Positions 1 to 9,100 of a stretch of DNA of 10,140 nt are shown here, one piece after another; the stretch's first letter is position 1; every line of letters begins with the position of its first letter. The notes under the pieces were generated by a model. It was not told where the DNA came from, made no database searches, and worked only from the letters and a program-made list of their open reading frames with translations. Source of the stretch: an uncultured Bacteroidales bacterium (lineage in GTDB: Bacteria; Bacteroidota; Bacteroidia; Bacteroidales; Bacteroidaceae); the NCBI GenBank assembly GCA_945788445.1, contig CALZMA010000021.1, positions 1 through 10,140 on the forward strand, written 5' to 3'. The position numbers and the translations under genes were made by a program.

Positions 1-575
1 TCCCCGGGCTTGTCGATGAGAATGAGCGAGTCGCGGTAGAGCGCGGTCCGCTGGGTCCAGACTTCGCGCGGGTGGTTGAGCTTCGAGTAGTTGGCCAGCC
101 AGCCGCAGAGCGTGCGCCACGTGCGGTAATAGTAGAGGCGCAGGTCGGGGTATTGCTCGTTGATGTAAGCCGGACTCACCTCGTGGAGTTCCTGCGAAGC
201 CTCGGCATAGAGAGCCTGTATGGAGTAGATTTCAGCCTGTGCAATGTGGACGTAGGCATGGAGCACTTCGTCGTTGGCCTCATGGGCCATTTGCGCGATA
301 CAGTCCAAGTAAACCTGCGCCGAGTCCGTCTGGTAATGCGTATAGAGGCTCAGGATTTCCTTGTAGAGCGCAGTGCGGTTCTGTCCCTGCGCCGTGGCCG
401 CCTGTCGCTTCAGTCGGCTGATTTGTTCGCTCCTCACTTGGTGAAATTCCGCCTTGCGGTCCAGAATGTCGTCGAGCGCTTCCAGCGACTGGAGCGTTTG
501 GGCGTCGAAGTCGGTCTTTTGTCCCCAAAGCGGGCAGGTCAGGAGGGAGAATAGGAGGCAGAAGAAGATTTTCAT
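1..575 (-). CDS. susR: SusR-like starch-utilisation regulator, N-terminal part (runs off the left edge)
   Basis: An open frame on the minus strand begins at ATG 575 and is still open at base 1, giving about 191 residues. The start MKIFFCLLF... opens a classical export signal (residues 1-19, ending PLWGQ). An in-frame ATG at 581 would add only M-L and is the alternative start. The mature part is wholly helical and TPR-like. It has a charged segment (LEALDDILDRKAEF..., about 31-58), then a stretch around LYKEILSLYTHYQTDSAQVYL. This pattern resembles the N-terminus of the DUF6377/SusR type of Bacteroidota regulators. As I recall them, these carry a periplasmic helical sensor, a membrane span and a C-terminal cytoplasmic DNA-binding part, which would lie outside this window. 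The divergent position next to susA matches B. thetaiotaomicron susR, an activator responding to maltose or longer glucans. The family call is from recollection plus context; another TPR-type exported protein remains possible. Confidence 0.68.
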   Translation of the reverse strand, partial: MKIFFCLLFSLLTCPLWGQKTDFDAQTLQSLEALDDILDRKAEFHQVRSEQISRLKRQAATAQGQNRTALYKEILSLYTHYQTDSAQVYLDCIAQMAHEANDEVLHAYVHIAQAEIYSIQALYAEASQELHEVSPAYINEQYPDLRLYYYRTWRTLCGWLANYSKLNHPREVWTQRTALYRDSLILIDKPG

Positions 576-707
576 AAGCATTAGATTGGGCTGAGGCTGA
601 AGGCAAGGAGGCAGCCGGGCAGGGTAGGGAAGGAAACCGCAGGAAGGGAGGACCGCAGGCGGCTCGATGAGGCTTTCCATGCCTTTCGGGACTGGCTCAT
701 TGCGCGG

Positions 708-715
708 CAAAGATA
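708..715 (-). promoter_or_regulatory. Possible -7 element for susR
   Basis: On the minus strand this reads TATCTTTG, an exact match to the Bacteroidota -7 consensus TAnnTTTG. Transcription would start near 700, leaving a susR leader of roughly 125 nt. No TTG/TTTG was found at the expected 19-21 bp upstream (that position reads TAAC), so only the -7 half supports the call. Confidence 0.4.
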
Positions 716-766
716 AATAAACTTTCAAAACGTTGTTAAATTTGTCTTTCTTTTTCTTCAATCCGT

Positions 767-775
767 TTTATATTT
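767..775 (+). promoter_or_regulatory. Distal TTTATATTT copy upstream of susA
   Basis: TTTATATTT occurs here exactly as in the promoter-proximal element at 834-842, 67 bp upstream of it. The sequence before it (TTCTTCAAT at 754-762) only loosely resembles the CCATTCTAA half seen elsewhere. Because the region is AT-rich, chance is possible. The equivalent paired arrangement in front of susB makes it more interesting. Confidence 0.4.
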
Positions 776-807
776 TTCTTATTACGCGGAAATGCGTTTT
801 CTATGAA

Positions 808-842
808 TATCAGTGGAAAACCATTCTAAAACGTTTATATTT
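808..842 (+). promoter_or_regulatory. Candidate activator site of the susA promoter
   Basis: A composite element reads TATCAG (808-813), 7 bp, CCATTCTAAA (821-830), 3 bp, GTTTATATTT (833-842). The same blocks in the same order lie in front of susB at 3630-3674. In both cases the last block ends exactly 13 bp before the TTG of the -33 element, so the spacing to RNA polymerase is preserved. This is what a class II-like activator site would look like. Assigning it to SusR is inference from context. Confidence 0.6.
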
Positions 843-854
843 CAGTTCACCAAA

Positions 855-886
855 CTTGCGCTCCGCTTTCGCCCACCGTAATTTTG
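855..886 (+). promoter_or_regulatory. susA promoter (-33/-7 Bacteroidota type)
   Basis: The -33 element is CTTG (855-858) and the -7 element is TAATTTTG (879-886), an exact TAnnTTTG match. They are 20 bp apart, within the usual spacing for the Bacteroidota primary sigma factor. Transcription should start near 892, giving a short leader of about 25 nt before the susA start. The leader has no Shine-Dalgarno sequence, as is usual in this phylum. Confidence 0.72.
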
Positions 887-917
887 CATCGAACTTTTTA
901 AATCGCAACCCCCTGCC

Positions 918-2768
918 ATGAAACAGACCCTTCTGTCTCTCCTCGTCCTCTTCAACTGCCTTTCTGTCTTTGCTGCATCCCGCCGCGGCGAAGTCCAGGT
1001 ACAGCCCGCCTTCTGGTGGAGCGGCATGGAAGAGCAGACCCTGCAAATCATGCTTCACGGCCCGGGTGTAGGACAGAGCGAAGTGAACGTTGCTGCCCCC
1101 GGCATTGCCATCGACAGCATCCACCGTCCCGCCAACACAAACTACCTCTTTATATACCTCAACCTCCGCGGCGCTGCCCCACAGAAGTTCGACATCGAAC
1201 TGCGGCAGGGACGCCGCGTGCAGCGCGTGGCCTATGAGCTCCGCCAGCGCGACCACAGCGTGAAAGCCCAGGGCTTTGACGCGTCCGACGTGCTCTACCT
1301 CCTCATGCCCGACCGTTTCGTCAACGGCAACAAGGACAACGACGTGGTGAAGGGCCTCCGCGAGCAGACCTCCGGCCAAGAGCCCGATGCGCGCCACGGC
1401 GGCGACCTCGCGGGCATGACCCTGGCGCTCGACTACCTCGCTGACCTCGGCGTGACGGCCGTCTGGCCCACCCCCTTGCAGGTGAACGACATGCCGTCCC
1501 ACTCCTACCATGGCTACGCCATCACCGATTATTACCAAATCGACCCCCGCTACGGCAGCAACGAGGACTACTGCAACTTCGTCCGCGCCGCCCACGAAAA
1601 GGGCATCAAAGTGGTGCAGGACATGGTGTTCAACCACTGCGGCTCCGAGAACTTCCTCTTCCGCGACCTGCCCGACTCCACCTGGTTCAACAACCGCAGC
1701 GTCTACAAGCAGACAGCCTACCGCATTGCCGCCGTGGGCGACAGCCACGCCGTTGAGGCCGATGCCGACAATGCCCAGAACGGTTGGTTTGTCTCGGTCA
1801 TGCCCGACCTGAACCAGCGCAACCCCCACGTGCTCCGCTATCTCATCCAGAACTCCCTGTGGTGGATTGAATATGCCGGCATCGACGGCATCCGCCAGGA
1901 CACATACCCCTACGCCGACCGCCGCGCCATGGCCCAGTGGAACGAGGCCGTACTACGCGAGTACCCCCGCTTCAACATCGTCGGCGAAACGTGGATCAAC
2001 CACAACGTGGGCGTGAGCTTCTGGCAGAAGAACTCCCCCGTGGCCCCCGCGGACAACAACTCGCAGCTCCCCACCGTGATGGACTTCCCCCTCATGGGCC
2101 TGCTCAACAGTTGTCTCGACGAGCCCACCAACGATTGGGACAAGGGCCTGGCCCGAATCTACGAATACCTCAGCCAGGACATCGTCTACGCCGACCCCTC
2201 CCGCCTGCTGACCTTCCTCAGCAACCACGACACCGACCGCTTCGCCCGCAACGAGGCGCAGGCCAACCAGCCCCACCGCTACCGCCAGGCGCTCACCCTG
2301 CTCCTCACGCTCCGCGGCATCCCGCAGCTCTACTACGGCGACGAACTCGCCATGGCGGGCAACAAGTCGAAGGGTGACGGTGCCCTCCGCATGAATTTCC
2401 CCGGCGGGTTTGAGGGCGACAAGGTGAATGCCCTCACGGGCGAGAACCTCCCGCCGCTCATGCGCGAGACACACGACTTCACGCGCCGCCTCCTCCGCTG
2501 GCGCAAGGGCAACGAGGTCATCGCCCGCGGCACATTGCGCCACTTCGCCATCAACCAGGGCGTTTACGTCTACGCACGGCAGCTCGGCGGCCGCACCGTC
2601 ACCGTCATCCTGAACGGCAACGACCGCCCCGAATGCCTCCAGCTCGGCCGCTACGCCGAAGTGCTCCCCGCCGCGGAAGCCACCGACGTGCTCACAGGCC
2701 GCCGCATCGACCTCTCGCAGGATTGCCTCCAGCTGGGCGTGCGCGAGACCCTCGTGCTGGAATTCTGA
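918..2768 (+). CDS. susA: SusA, periplasmic GH13 neopullulanase/cyclomaltodextrinase-like alpha-amylase
   Basis: This 616-residue enzyme hydrolyses alpha-1,4 (and probably some alpha-1,6) bonds of imported maltooligosaccharides, pullulan or cyclodextrins in the periplasm. Residues 1-19 are a signal peptide (MKQTLLSLLVLFNCLSVFA) without a lipobox. About 25-110 is the beta-sandwich N-domain typical of cyclomaltodextrinases. About 120-520 is the GH13 barrel, and the rest is a C-terminal beta domain. All catalytic regions are intact: region I DMVFNH (235-240), region V MPDLN (295-299), region II GIRQD (nucleophile D328), region III GETW (acid/base E357) and region IV SNHDTD (stabiliser D438). H198 in SYHGY and the PDRFVNG segment (131-137) also fit the family. 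The length is essentially that of B. thetaiotaomicron SusA (about 617). It has its own promoter and is followed by a terminator, so it is probably monocistronic. The start is fixed by the signal peptide and by the promoter about 30 bp upstream. Confidence 0.93.
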   Translation: MKQTLLSLLVLFNCLSVFAASRRGEVQVQPAFWWSGMEEQTLQIMLHGPGVGQSEVNVAAPGIAIDSIHRPANTNYLFIYLNLRGAAPQKFDIELRQGRRVQRVAYELRQRDHSVKAQGFDASDVLYLLMPDRFVNGNKDNDVVKGLREQTSGQEPDARHGGDLAGMTLALDYLADLGVTAVWPTPLQVNDMPSHSYHGYAITDYYQIDPRYGSNEDYCNFVRAAHEKGIKVVQDMVFNHCGSENFLFRDLPDSTWFNNRSVYKQTAYRIAAVGDSHAVEADADNAQNGWFVSVMPDLNQRNPHVLRYLIQNSLWWIEYAGIDGIRQDTYPYADRRAMAQWNEAVLREYPRFNIVGETWINHNVGVSFWQKNSPVAPADNNSQLPTVMDFPLMGLLNSCLDEPTNDWDKGLARIYEYLSQDIVYADPSRLLTFLSNHDTDRFARNEAQANQPHRYRQALTLLLTLRGIPQLYYGDELAMAGNKSKGDGALRMNFPGGFEGDKVNALTGENLPPLMRETHDFTRRLLRWRKGNEVIARGTLRHFAINQGVYVYARQLGGRTVTVILNGNDRPECLQLGRYAEVLPAAEATDVLTGRRIDLSQDCLQLGVRETLVLEF

Positions 2769-2827
2769 GAAAAACAATAGAGTTTATCTGTTCGCATTAC
2801 GCAACGGGTTCAAAAAGATTGGATAGG

Positions 2828-2854
2828 CTGTTCTGTTTGGTACTTTCAGAACAG
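2828..2854 (+). other. Hairpin in the susA 3' region
   Basis: CTGTTCTG (2828-2835) and CAGAACAG (2847-2854) are perfect 8-bp complements with an 11-nt loop. No T-run follows, so it is not a terminator by itself. It lies in the AT-rich stretch between the susA stop and the terminator at 2892 and may protect the mRNA 3' end. Confidence 0.4.
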
Positions 2855-2891
2855 TATAGTGTTTTAGGTAACAATACATTAGTTGTTGGGT

Positions 2892-2929
2892 CAGGCACTT
2901 CTTCGGGAGAAGAGGTGCCTGCGCTTTTT
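2892..2929 (+). terminator. Rho-independent terminator after susA
   Basis: A 13-bp stem pairs CAGGCACTTCTTC (2892-2904) with GAAGAGGTGCCTG (2909-2921), with a single G-U pair and a GGGA tetraloop. TTTTT follows at 2925-2929. It lies about 124 bp past the susA stop and should separate susA from susB. Confidence 0.85.
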
Positions 2930-2998
2930 CTCCCCGCGCATCGCCGGGCCGTGATGAGGCCGCCAAAACCATCTCCCGAAGCCCCGAAACTGCCTTCC

Positions 2999-3350
2999 CT
3001 ATACGCTTTTTGGCCCCCGCAAAAACCTTTCAACCCTTCAGCCTGTACAGGAAAGCCCTTGGAAATCATAGCGAAATAGGCTGAAGGGTTTGAAATCCAA
3101 ACCCTTCAGCAAGGTTCAGCGATGCGGCCCCGCCAGTCCCTGCTTCTGTCGCGCCAAATCCGCCAACTGAAAATCCGGTCGCAGGCTTCGGTCTTTCCAT
3201 CGGCGGACTTGTGCCGCCGCCTGCACGGCTGAACCGTGCTGAAGGGTTGGAAAATCAAACCCTTCAGCCCTTTTTACTATGAAAACCAAGAGAAAACAAC
3301 AGTCGGCTGAAGGGTTGAAACATTTTTTCGGGGGTACAAAAACCGTATAG
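2999..3350. repeat. 352-bp nested inverted-repeat (MITE-like) element
   Basis: Left arm 2999-3120 and right arm 3228-3350 are imperfect inverted copies of 122 and 123 bp around a 107-bp core. Matched landmarks, in order inwards: CTATACG (2999-3005) with CGTATAG (3344-3350); a GCCCCCG/CGGGGG block flanked by A/T runs; CAACCCTTCAGCC (3031-3043) with GGCTGAAGGGTTG (3305-3317); CTTGG-N3-TCATAG (3058-3071) with CTATGA-N3-CCAAG (3277-3290); GCTGAAGGGTTTG (3080-3092) with CAAACCCTTCAGC (3256-3268), a perfect 13-mer; and GGTTCAGC (3113-3120) with GCTGAACC (3228-3235). Each arm also folds on itself, left 3080-3110 and right 3238-3268. Six CTGAAGGG units are present in all. The core has a further hairpin (CGGCGG 3201-3206 with CCGCCG 3214-3219). 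There is no open frame of protein-like character and no obvious target-site duplication. It could be a MITE, a REP/BIME-like palindrome or the remnant of an insertion sequence. Confidence 0.72.
3238..3275 (+). terminator. Terminator-like hairpin inside the repeat element
   Basis: GCTGAAGGGTT (3238-3248) pairs with AACCCTTCAGC (3258-3268), and CCTTTTT follows at 3269-3275. It has the form of a rho-independent terminator on the plus strand. It would back up the terminator at 2892 and insulate susB from upstream transcription. It is part of the inverted-repeat element, so termination may be incidental. Confidence 0.45.
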
Positions 3351-3576
3351 ATACGCGCGCGCGAGGCATCGTAGTCCGGCGGAAAAGAGGGTAGGGGAGG
3401 GCCGCAAGCCCGTGGGGCGTTCAGCACGGGCGGCAAGGGGCACATGGTCCGGCTTCCCGCTCGTGTTTCGCAAACTAAGCCGCCGGTTTGTTGGGCGGAG
3501 TGAGCAAAGCCTGCCGATAAAGGGCACGAAAACGCCCCTTTGGACGTGAAAAAAGCCCGCTTCGATGGTTAAAAAA
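3351..3576. other. Non-coding stretch between repeat element and susB control region
   Basis: No credible gene is seen in these 226 bases. Short frames on the minus strand lack family resemblance, a promoter and codon bias like their neighbours. The stretch is GC-rich, with an alternating CG run at about 3354-3362. Near 3519-3541 there is a short inverted repeat (AAAGGG with CCCTTT). It gives way abruptly to the AT-rich susB promoter region near 3570. Confidence 0.5.
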
Positions 3577-3597
3577 CCTTCCTAACCATTTATATTT
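3577..3597 (+). promoter_or_regulatory. Distal candidate activator site upstream of susB
   Basis: CCTTCCTAA (3577-3585), 3 bp, TTTATATTT (3589-3597) repeats the two blocks found in the proximal susA and susB sites. It lies 77 bp (TTTATATTT to TTTATATTT) or 67 bp (CCWTTC block to block) upstream of the proximal susB site. No -33/-7 pair stands at the right distance downstream, so it looks like an auxiliary binding site rather than a second promoter. Confidence 0.5.
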
Positions 3598-3629
3598 TTT
3601 GAGGGGAGCAGAGATGCAAAACCCTTGTG

Positions 3630-3674
3630 TATCAGCAAAAAAGCCATTCTAAAGGCCCCGAAAAGTTTATATTT
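3630..3674 (+). promoter_or_regulatory. Candidate activator site of the susB promoter
   Basis: TATCAG (3630-3635), 8 bp, CCATTCTAAA (3644-3653), 11 bp, GTTTATATTT (3665-3674). The blocks are identical to those before susA (808-842), and the last one again ends 13 bp before the -33 TTG. The spacer between CTAA and TTTATATTT is 13 bp here, against 4 bp at susA and 3 bp at the distal site. The difference is close to one helical turn. Confidence 0.6.
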
Positions 3675-3687
3675 TTTATTTAAGCCG

Positions 3688-3718
3688 TTGTACCCGCCTT
3701 TTGCACGTAGTACTTTTG
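3688..3718 (+). promoter_or_regulatory. susB promoter (-33/-7 Bacteroidota type)
   Basis: The -33 TTG (3688-3690) and the -7 TACTTTTG (3711-3718), an exact TAnnTTTG match, are 20 bp apart, as at susA. Transcription should start near 3725, leaving a leader of about 79 nt. It would drive susB-susC-susD and whatever follows. Confidence 0.72.
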
Positions 3719-3727
3719 CAACATCGA

Positions 3728-3745
3728 CTTGGCAACCAAGCCAAG
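3728..3745 (+). other. 5'-end stem-loop of the susB leader
   Basis: CTTGGC (3728-3733) pairs with GCCAAG (3740-3745) across a 6-nt loop. It would sit within a few nucleotides of the predicted mRNA 5' end, a position where stem-loops can stabilise long transcripts. The remaining leader, up to the start codon, is A/C-rich and looks unstructured, with no Shine-Dalgarno sequence. Confidence 0.4.
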
Positions 3746-3767
3746 AAACAACCTTACGCACCGATAA

Positions 3768-5978
<2,211 letters not shown>

Positions 5979-5997
5979 CCGACCGCTGGAAGGCCGG

Positions 5998-6015
5998 ACA
6001 GCCCCCGGGGGCTGT
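5998..6015. repeat. Perfect 18-bp GC palindrome after susB
   Basis: ACAGCCCCCGGGGGCTGT is a perfect palindrome starting 20 nt past the susB stop. As RNA it would form a GC-rich hairpin with a minimal loop. It abuts a second, independent hairpin (6015-6042). No T-run follows, so it is not a classical terminator. Confidence 0.75.
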
Positions 6016-6042
6016 TTGTATGGGGACACTTCCCCATACAAA
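6015..6042 (+). other. 12-bp perfect hairpin in the susB-susC intercistronic region
   Basis: TTTGTATGGGGA (6015-6026) and TCCCCATACAAA (6031-6042) are perfect complements with a CACT loop. The G-run of the preceding palindrome (6007-6011) could instead pair with CCCC at 6032-6035, so alternative folds exist. With no U-tract it more likely acts in mRNA stability, processing or partial attenuation between susB and susC. Confidence 0.7.
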
Positions 6043-6096
6043 GCTCCTCTATTCCCCTTTCCCCAGATAGAATTTTTAACCTTTGTTTCCCCTCTT

Positions 6097-6133
6097 CGGC
6101 AGCGCCGCAGCCGTCCAAAGGCCGCGGCTGCCG
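6097..6133 (+). other. Alternative stem-loops in the susC leader
   Basis: CGGCAGC (6097-6103) can pair with GCTGCCG (6127-6133). GCAGCCG (6107-6113) can pair with CGGCTGC (6125-6131). Both use the same right-hand arm, so they exclude each other. An AT-rich stretch (about 6148-6168) then separates them from the susC start codon. Whether this switches anything cannot be decided from the sequence. Confidence 0.4.
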
Positions 6134-6168
6134 GGGGCGGAAGCGTTTTAAATAGCAGTTCTAATAGC

Positions 6169-9100
6169 ATGAACAAAAAGTCTTTTAACTCCAAGTTCCT
6201 GTCGCTCGTTATGGCAGGCGCTTGCATGTCGCTCACCGCTGCGGCCCAGAGCATCACGGTGAAGGGACATGTGCAGGACACGCAGGGCGAACCCGTGGTC
6301 TTTGCAACCGTCACCGTGCCGGGCACGAAGACAACTACCCAGACCGATGCCGACGGTAACTTCCGCATCAACGTGGCCGCCGGCTCCAACATCCGCGTGG
6401 CCTACATCGGCTACAAAACCGCCGTGGTGAAGGCCAACGGCACGCTCGTCGTGACCCTCGAAGACAACTCCACGCTCAACGAAGCCGTTGTAGTGGGCTA
6501 TGCCAAAGTGAAGAAAACCGATGCCACCGGTTCTGTCACCGCCATCAAGCCCGACGACATGACCAAGGGTATCACTACCAACGCCCAGGACATGCTCGTG
6601 GGTAAAGTGGCCGGTGTAGACGTCGCCACCGCGGGCGGTACCCCCGGTGCCGGTGCCAGCATCCGCATCCGCGGCGGTTCGTCGCTCAATGCCAGCAACG
6701 AGCCCCTCATCGTCATCGACGGTCTCGCCATGGACAACGAAGGCGTGAAGGGCCTCTCCAACCCCCTCGCCATGGTCAACCCCGAGGACATCGCCAGCTT
6801 CACCGTGCTCAAGGACGCTTCCGCCACCGCCATCTACGGTTCGCGCGCATCCAACGGTGTCATCATCATTACCACCAAGAAAGGCCGCAAGAACAGCCGT
6901 CCGCAGGTTTCCTACAACGGTAGCGTGAGCTTCGGTACGAAAGCCAAGACCTACGACGTGCTCTCGGGCGACCAATACCGCGCTTACGTCCAGGAACACT
7001 TCGGCGAGGCCGCCACGCTCCCCTTGGGCACGGCCAACACCGACTGGCAGGACCAGATTTACCAGACAGCCGTCAGTCACGACCACAACATCTCCATCAA
7101 CGGCGGCCTCGGCTGGCTTCCTTACCGCCTCAGCTTCGGCTACACCAATGAAGAAGGTATCATCAAGACCTCCAGCTTCGAGCGCTACACCGTGGCCGTC
7201 AACCTGGCTCCCTCCTTCCTCAACGACCACCTGAACGTGAACCTCAACGCGAAGTACATGTCGGCCAAGAACCGCTACGCCGACGGCGGTGCCATCGGTG
7301 CGGCCCTCAGCATGGACCCCACCCAGCCCGTCTACTTCGACCCCGCCGACCCCGACGCAGCCTACACGGGCGGCTACTACCAGCACATGCAGGACGCCAC
7401 CTTCAGCAACCCCGCCTGGACACGCCAGCCCAACACGAAGAACACCGCCAACCCCTTGGCCATGCTCGAGCTGAAGAACGACCACGCCAAGAGCGAAGCC
7501 TTCATCGGTAACCTCGAGCTCGACTACAAGCTCCACGGCTTCGAGGACCTCCACATCCATGCCAACCTCGGCGGCGACTATTCGCAGGGCAACCAGTGGA
7601 CCGAGATTTCGCCCCTCTCCGCCTCGAACCACTACTACGGCAGCAACTGGCGCGACGCGAAGTACAAGTACAACCTCCAGGGCAACATCTACGCCCAGTA
7701 CCAGCACCTCTTCGGCTACCACAACGTCGACATCATGGCCGGTACGGAAGCACAGCACTTCCACCACAACGGCTTCGGCGAAGGCGGCGGCTGGGACGAC
7801 TACCTCAAGGTAGACAAGGACTACCAGGGCCGCGCCACCACGGCCTACGCCTCGCGCAACTCCCTCCTCTCCTACTTCGGCCGCGTGAACTACATCTACA
7901 ACGACCGCTACCTCGCCACCTTCACCATGCGTTGGGACGGTTCCTCGCGCTTCGCCGACGGCAACCGCTGGGGTACCTTCCCCTCCGTAGCCTTGGGCTG
8001 GAAGGTGAAGAACGAAAAGTTCCTCCGTTCCGCAGAGTGGCTCTCCGACCTCAAGCTCCGCCTCGGCTGGGGTATCACCGGCCAGCAGAACATCGGCCAG
8101 GACTTCTACTACATGCCGCTCTACAACGTGGGTGACGACTATGCCCAGTACCCCATCGGCAACGACTACATGCACACCCTGCGCCCCAATGCCTTCAACA
8201 AGGACCTGACTTGGGAAAAGACCACCACGTGGAACGCCGGCCTCGACTTCGCATTCCTCAACAACCGCATCGACGGTTCGGTCGACTACTACTACCGCGA
8301 GACCAAGGACCTCATCTCCGTCGTAGACGTGGAAGCCGGTACGAACTTCAACAACCAGATCTGGAAGAACATCGGCAAGCTGCGCAACTACGGTCTTGAG
8401 TTCACCCTCAACGCCCGCCCCATCCAGACCCGCGACTTCACCTGGCAGGTAACCTACAACTTCATGTGGAACCGCAACAAGATTACCGAGCTCTACGGCG
8501 ATGCCGGCTACGTGGCTACGGGCATCTCCCCCTCCAAGCTCCCCGGCGGCGGTACCGTACAGGTGAACAAGGTGGGCTATCCCGCCAACTCCTTCTACGT
8601 TTACCAGCAGGTTTACGACGAGAACGGCAAGCCCATCGAAAACATGTTTGTGGACCGCAACGGCAACGGCTACATCGATGACGACGACCGCTACATCTAC
8701 AAGAACCCCGCGGCCGACGTGCTCATGGGCTTCACCTCGAAGTTCATCTACAAGAACTGGGACTTCAGCTTCACGCTCCGTGCAAGCCTCAACAACTACG
8801 TCTACTATGACTTCCTCAGCGACCGCGCCGACGTCAGCCTCGGCGGCATGACGGTCCAGAACGAGTGGACCAACCGCACCATGGAGCACCTCAACCTCGG
8901 CTGGAGCGGACAGGGCAACTACGCCATGAGCGACTACTTCGTGCGCAATGCCTCCTTCCTCCGCTGCGACAACATCACCCTCGGCTACAGCTTCCGCAAC
9001 ATCTTCAAGCGCGGCGGCTTCGACGGCATCACGGGCCGCGTCTATGCCCTCGTGCAGAACCCCTTCGTCATCACGAACTACGACGGCCTCGACCCCGAAA

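Larger units (their letters stand above)
576..917. promoter_or_regulatory. Divergent susR-susA control region
   Basis: These 342 bases between the two divergent start codons hold no credible gene. The susR-proximal part (about 582-707) is GC-rich and purine-rich on the plus strand. It would be a long susR leader, and it contains a direct repeat of ACCGCAGG (636-643 and 652-659, 16 bp apart). The susA-proximal part (about 708-850) is strongly AT-rich and holds the promoter and candidate activator sites listed separately. The sharp change in composition marks the boundary between leader and promoter. Confidence 0.7.

Noticed and set aside
810..1829. Antisense open frame of 339 codons across the susA 5' half
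   Set aside because: It is a shadow of susA that runs straight through the susA promoter and operator region; no family resemblance.
2633..3079. Plus-strand 148-codon frame from the susA 3' end into the gap
   Set aside because: It starts inside susA in another frame and runs through the terminator; not a plausible gene.
2999..3350. CRISPR array interpretation of the repeated CTGAAGGG units
   Set aside because: The units alternate in orientation, are only 8-13 bp and are irregularly spaced; they form inverted arms rather than direct repeats with uniform spacers.
3116..3527. Small minus-strand frames of 109 and 87 codons in the susA-susB gap
   Set aside because: They overlap the inverted-repeat element, lack promoter and family signatures, and are P/R/S-rich as expected from chance GC-rich frames.
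6077..6085. Possible -7 promoter element before susC (TAACCTTTG)
   Set aside because: The spacing between TA and TTTG is one base too long, and there is no TTG at the right distance upstream. susC is more likely transcribed from the susB promoter.
6016..6168. N-terminal extension of susC by 51 codons
   Set aside because: The extension is translated hairpin sequence. A perfect signal peptide begins at 6169 and family length (about 1000) agrees with that start.
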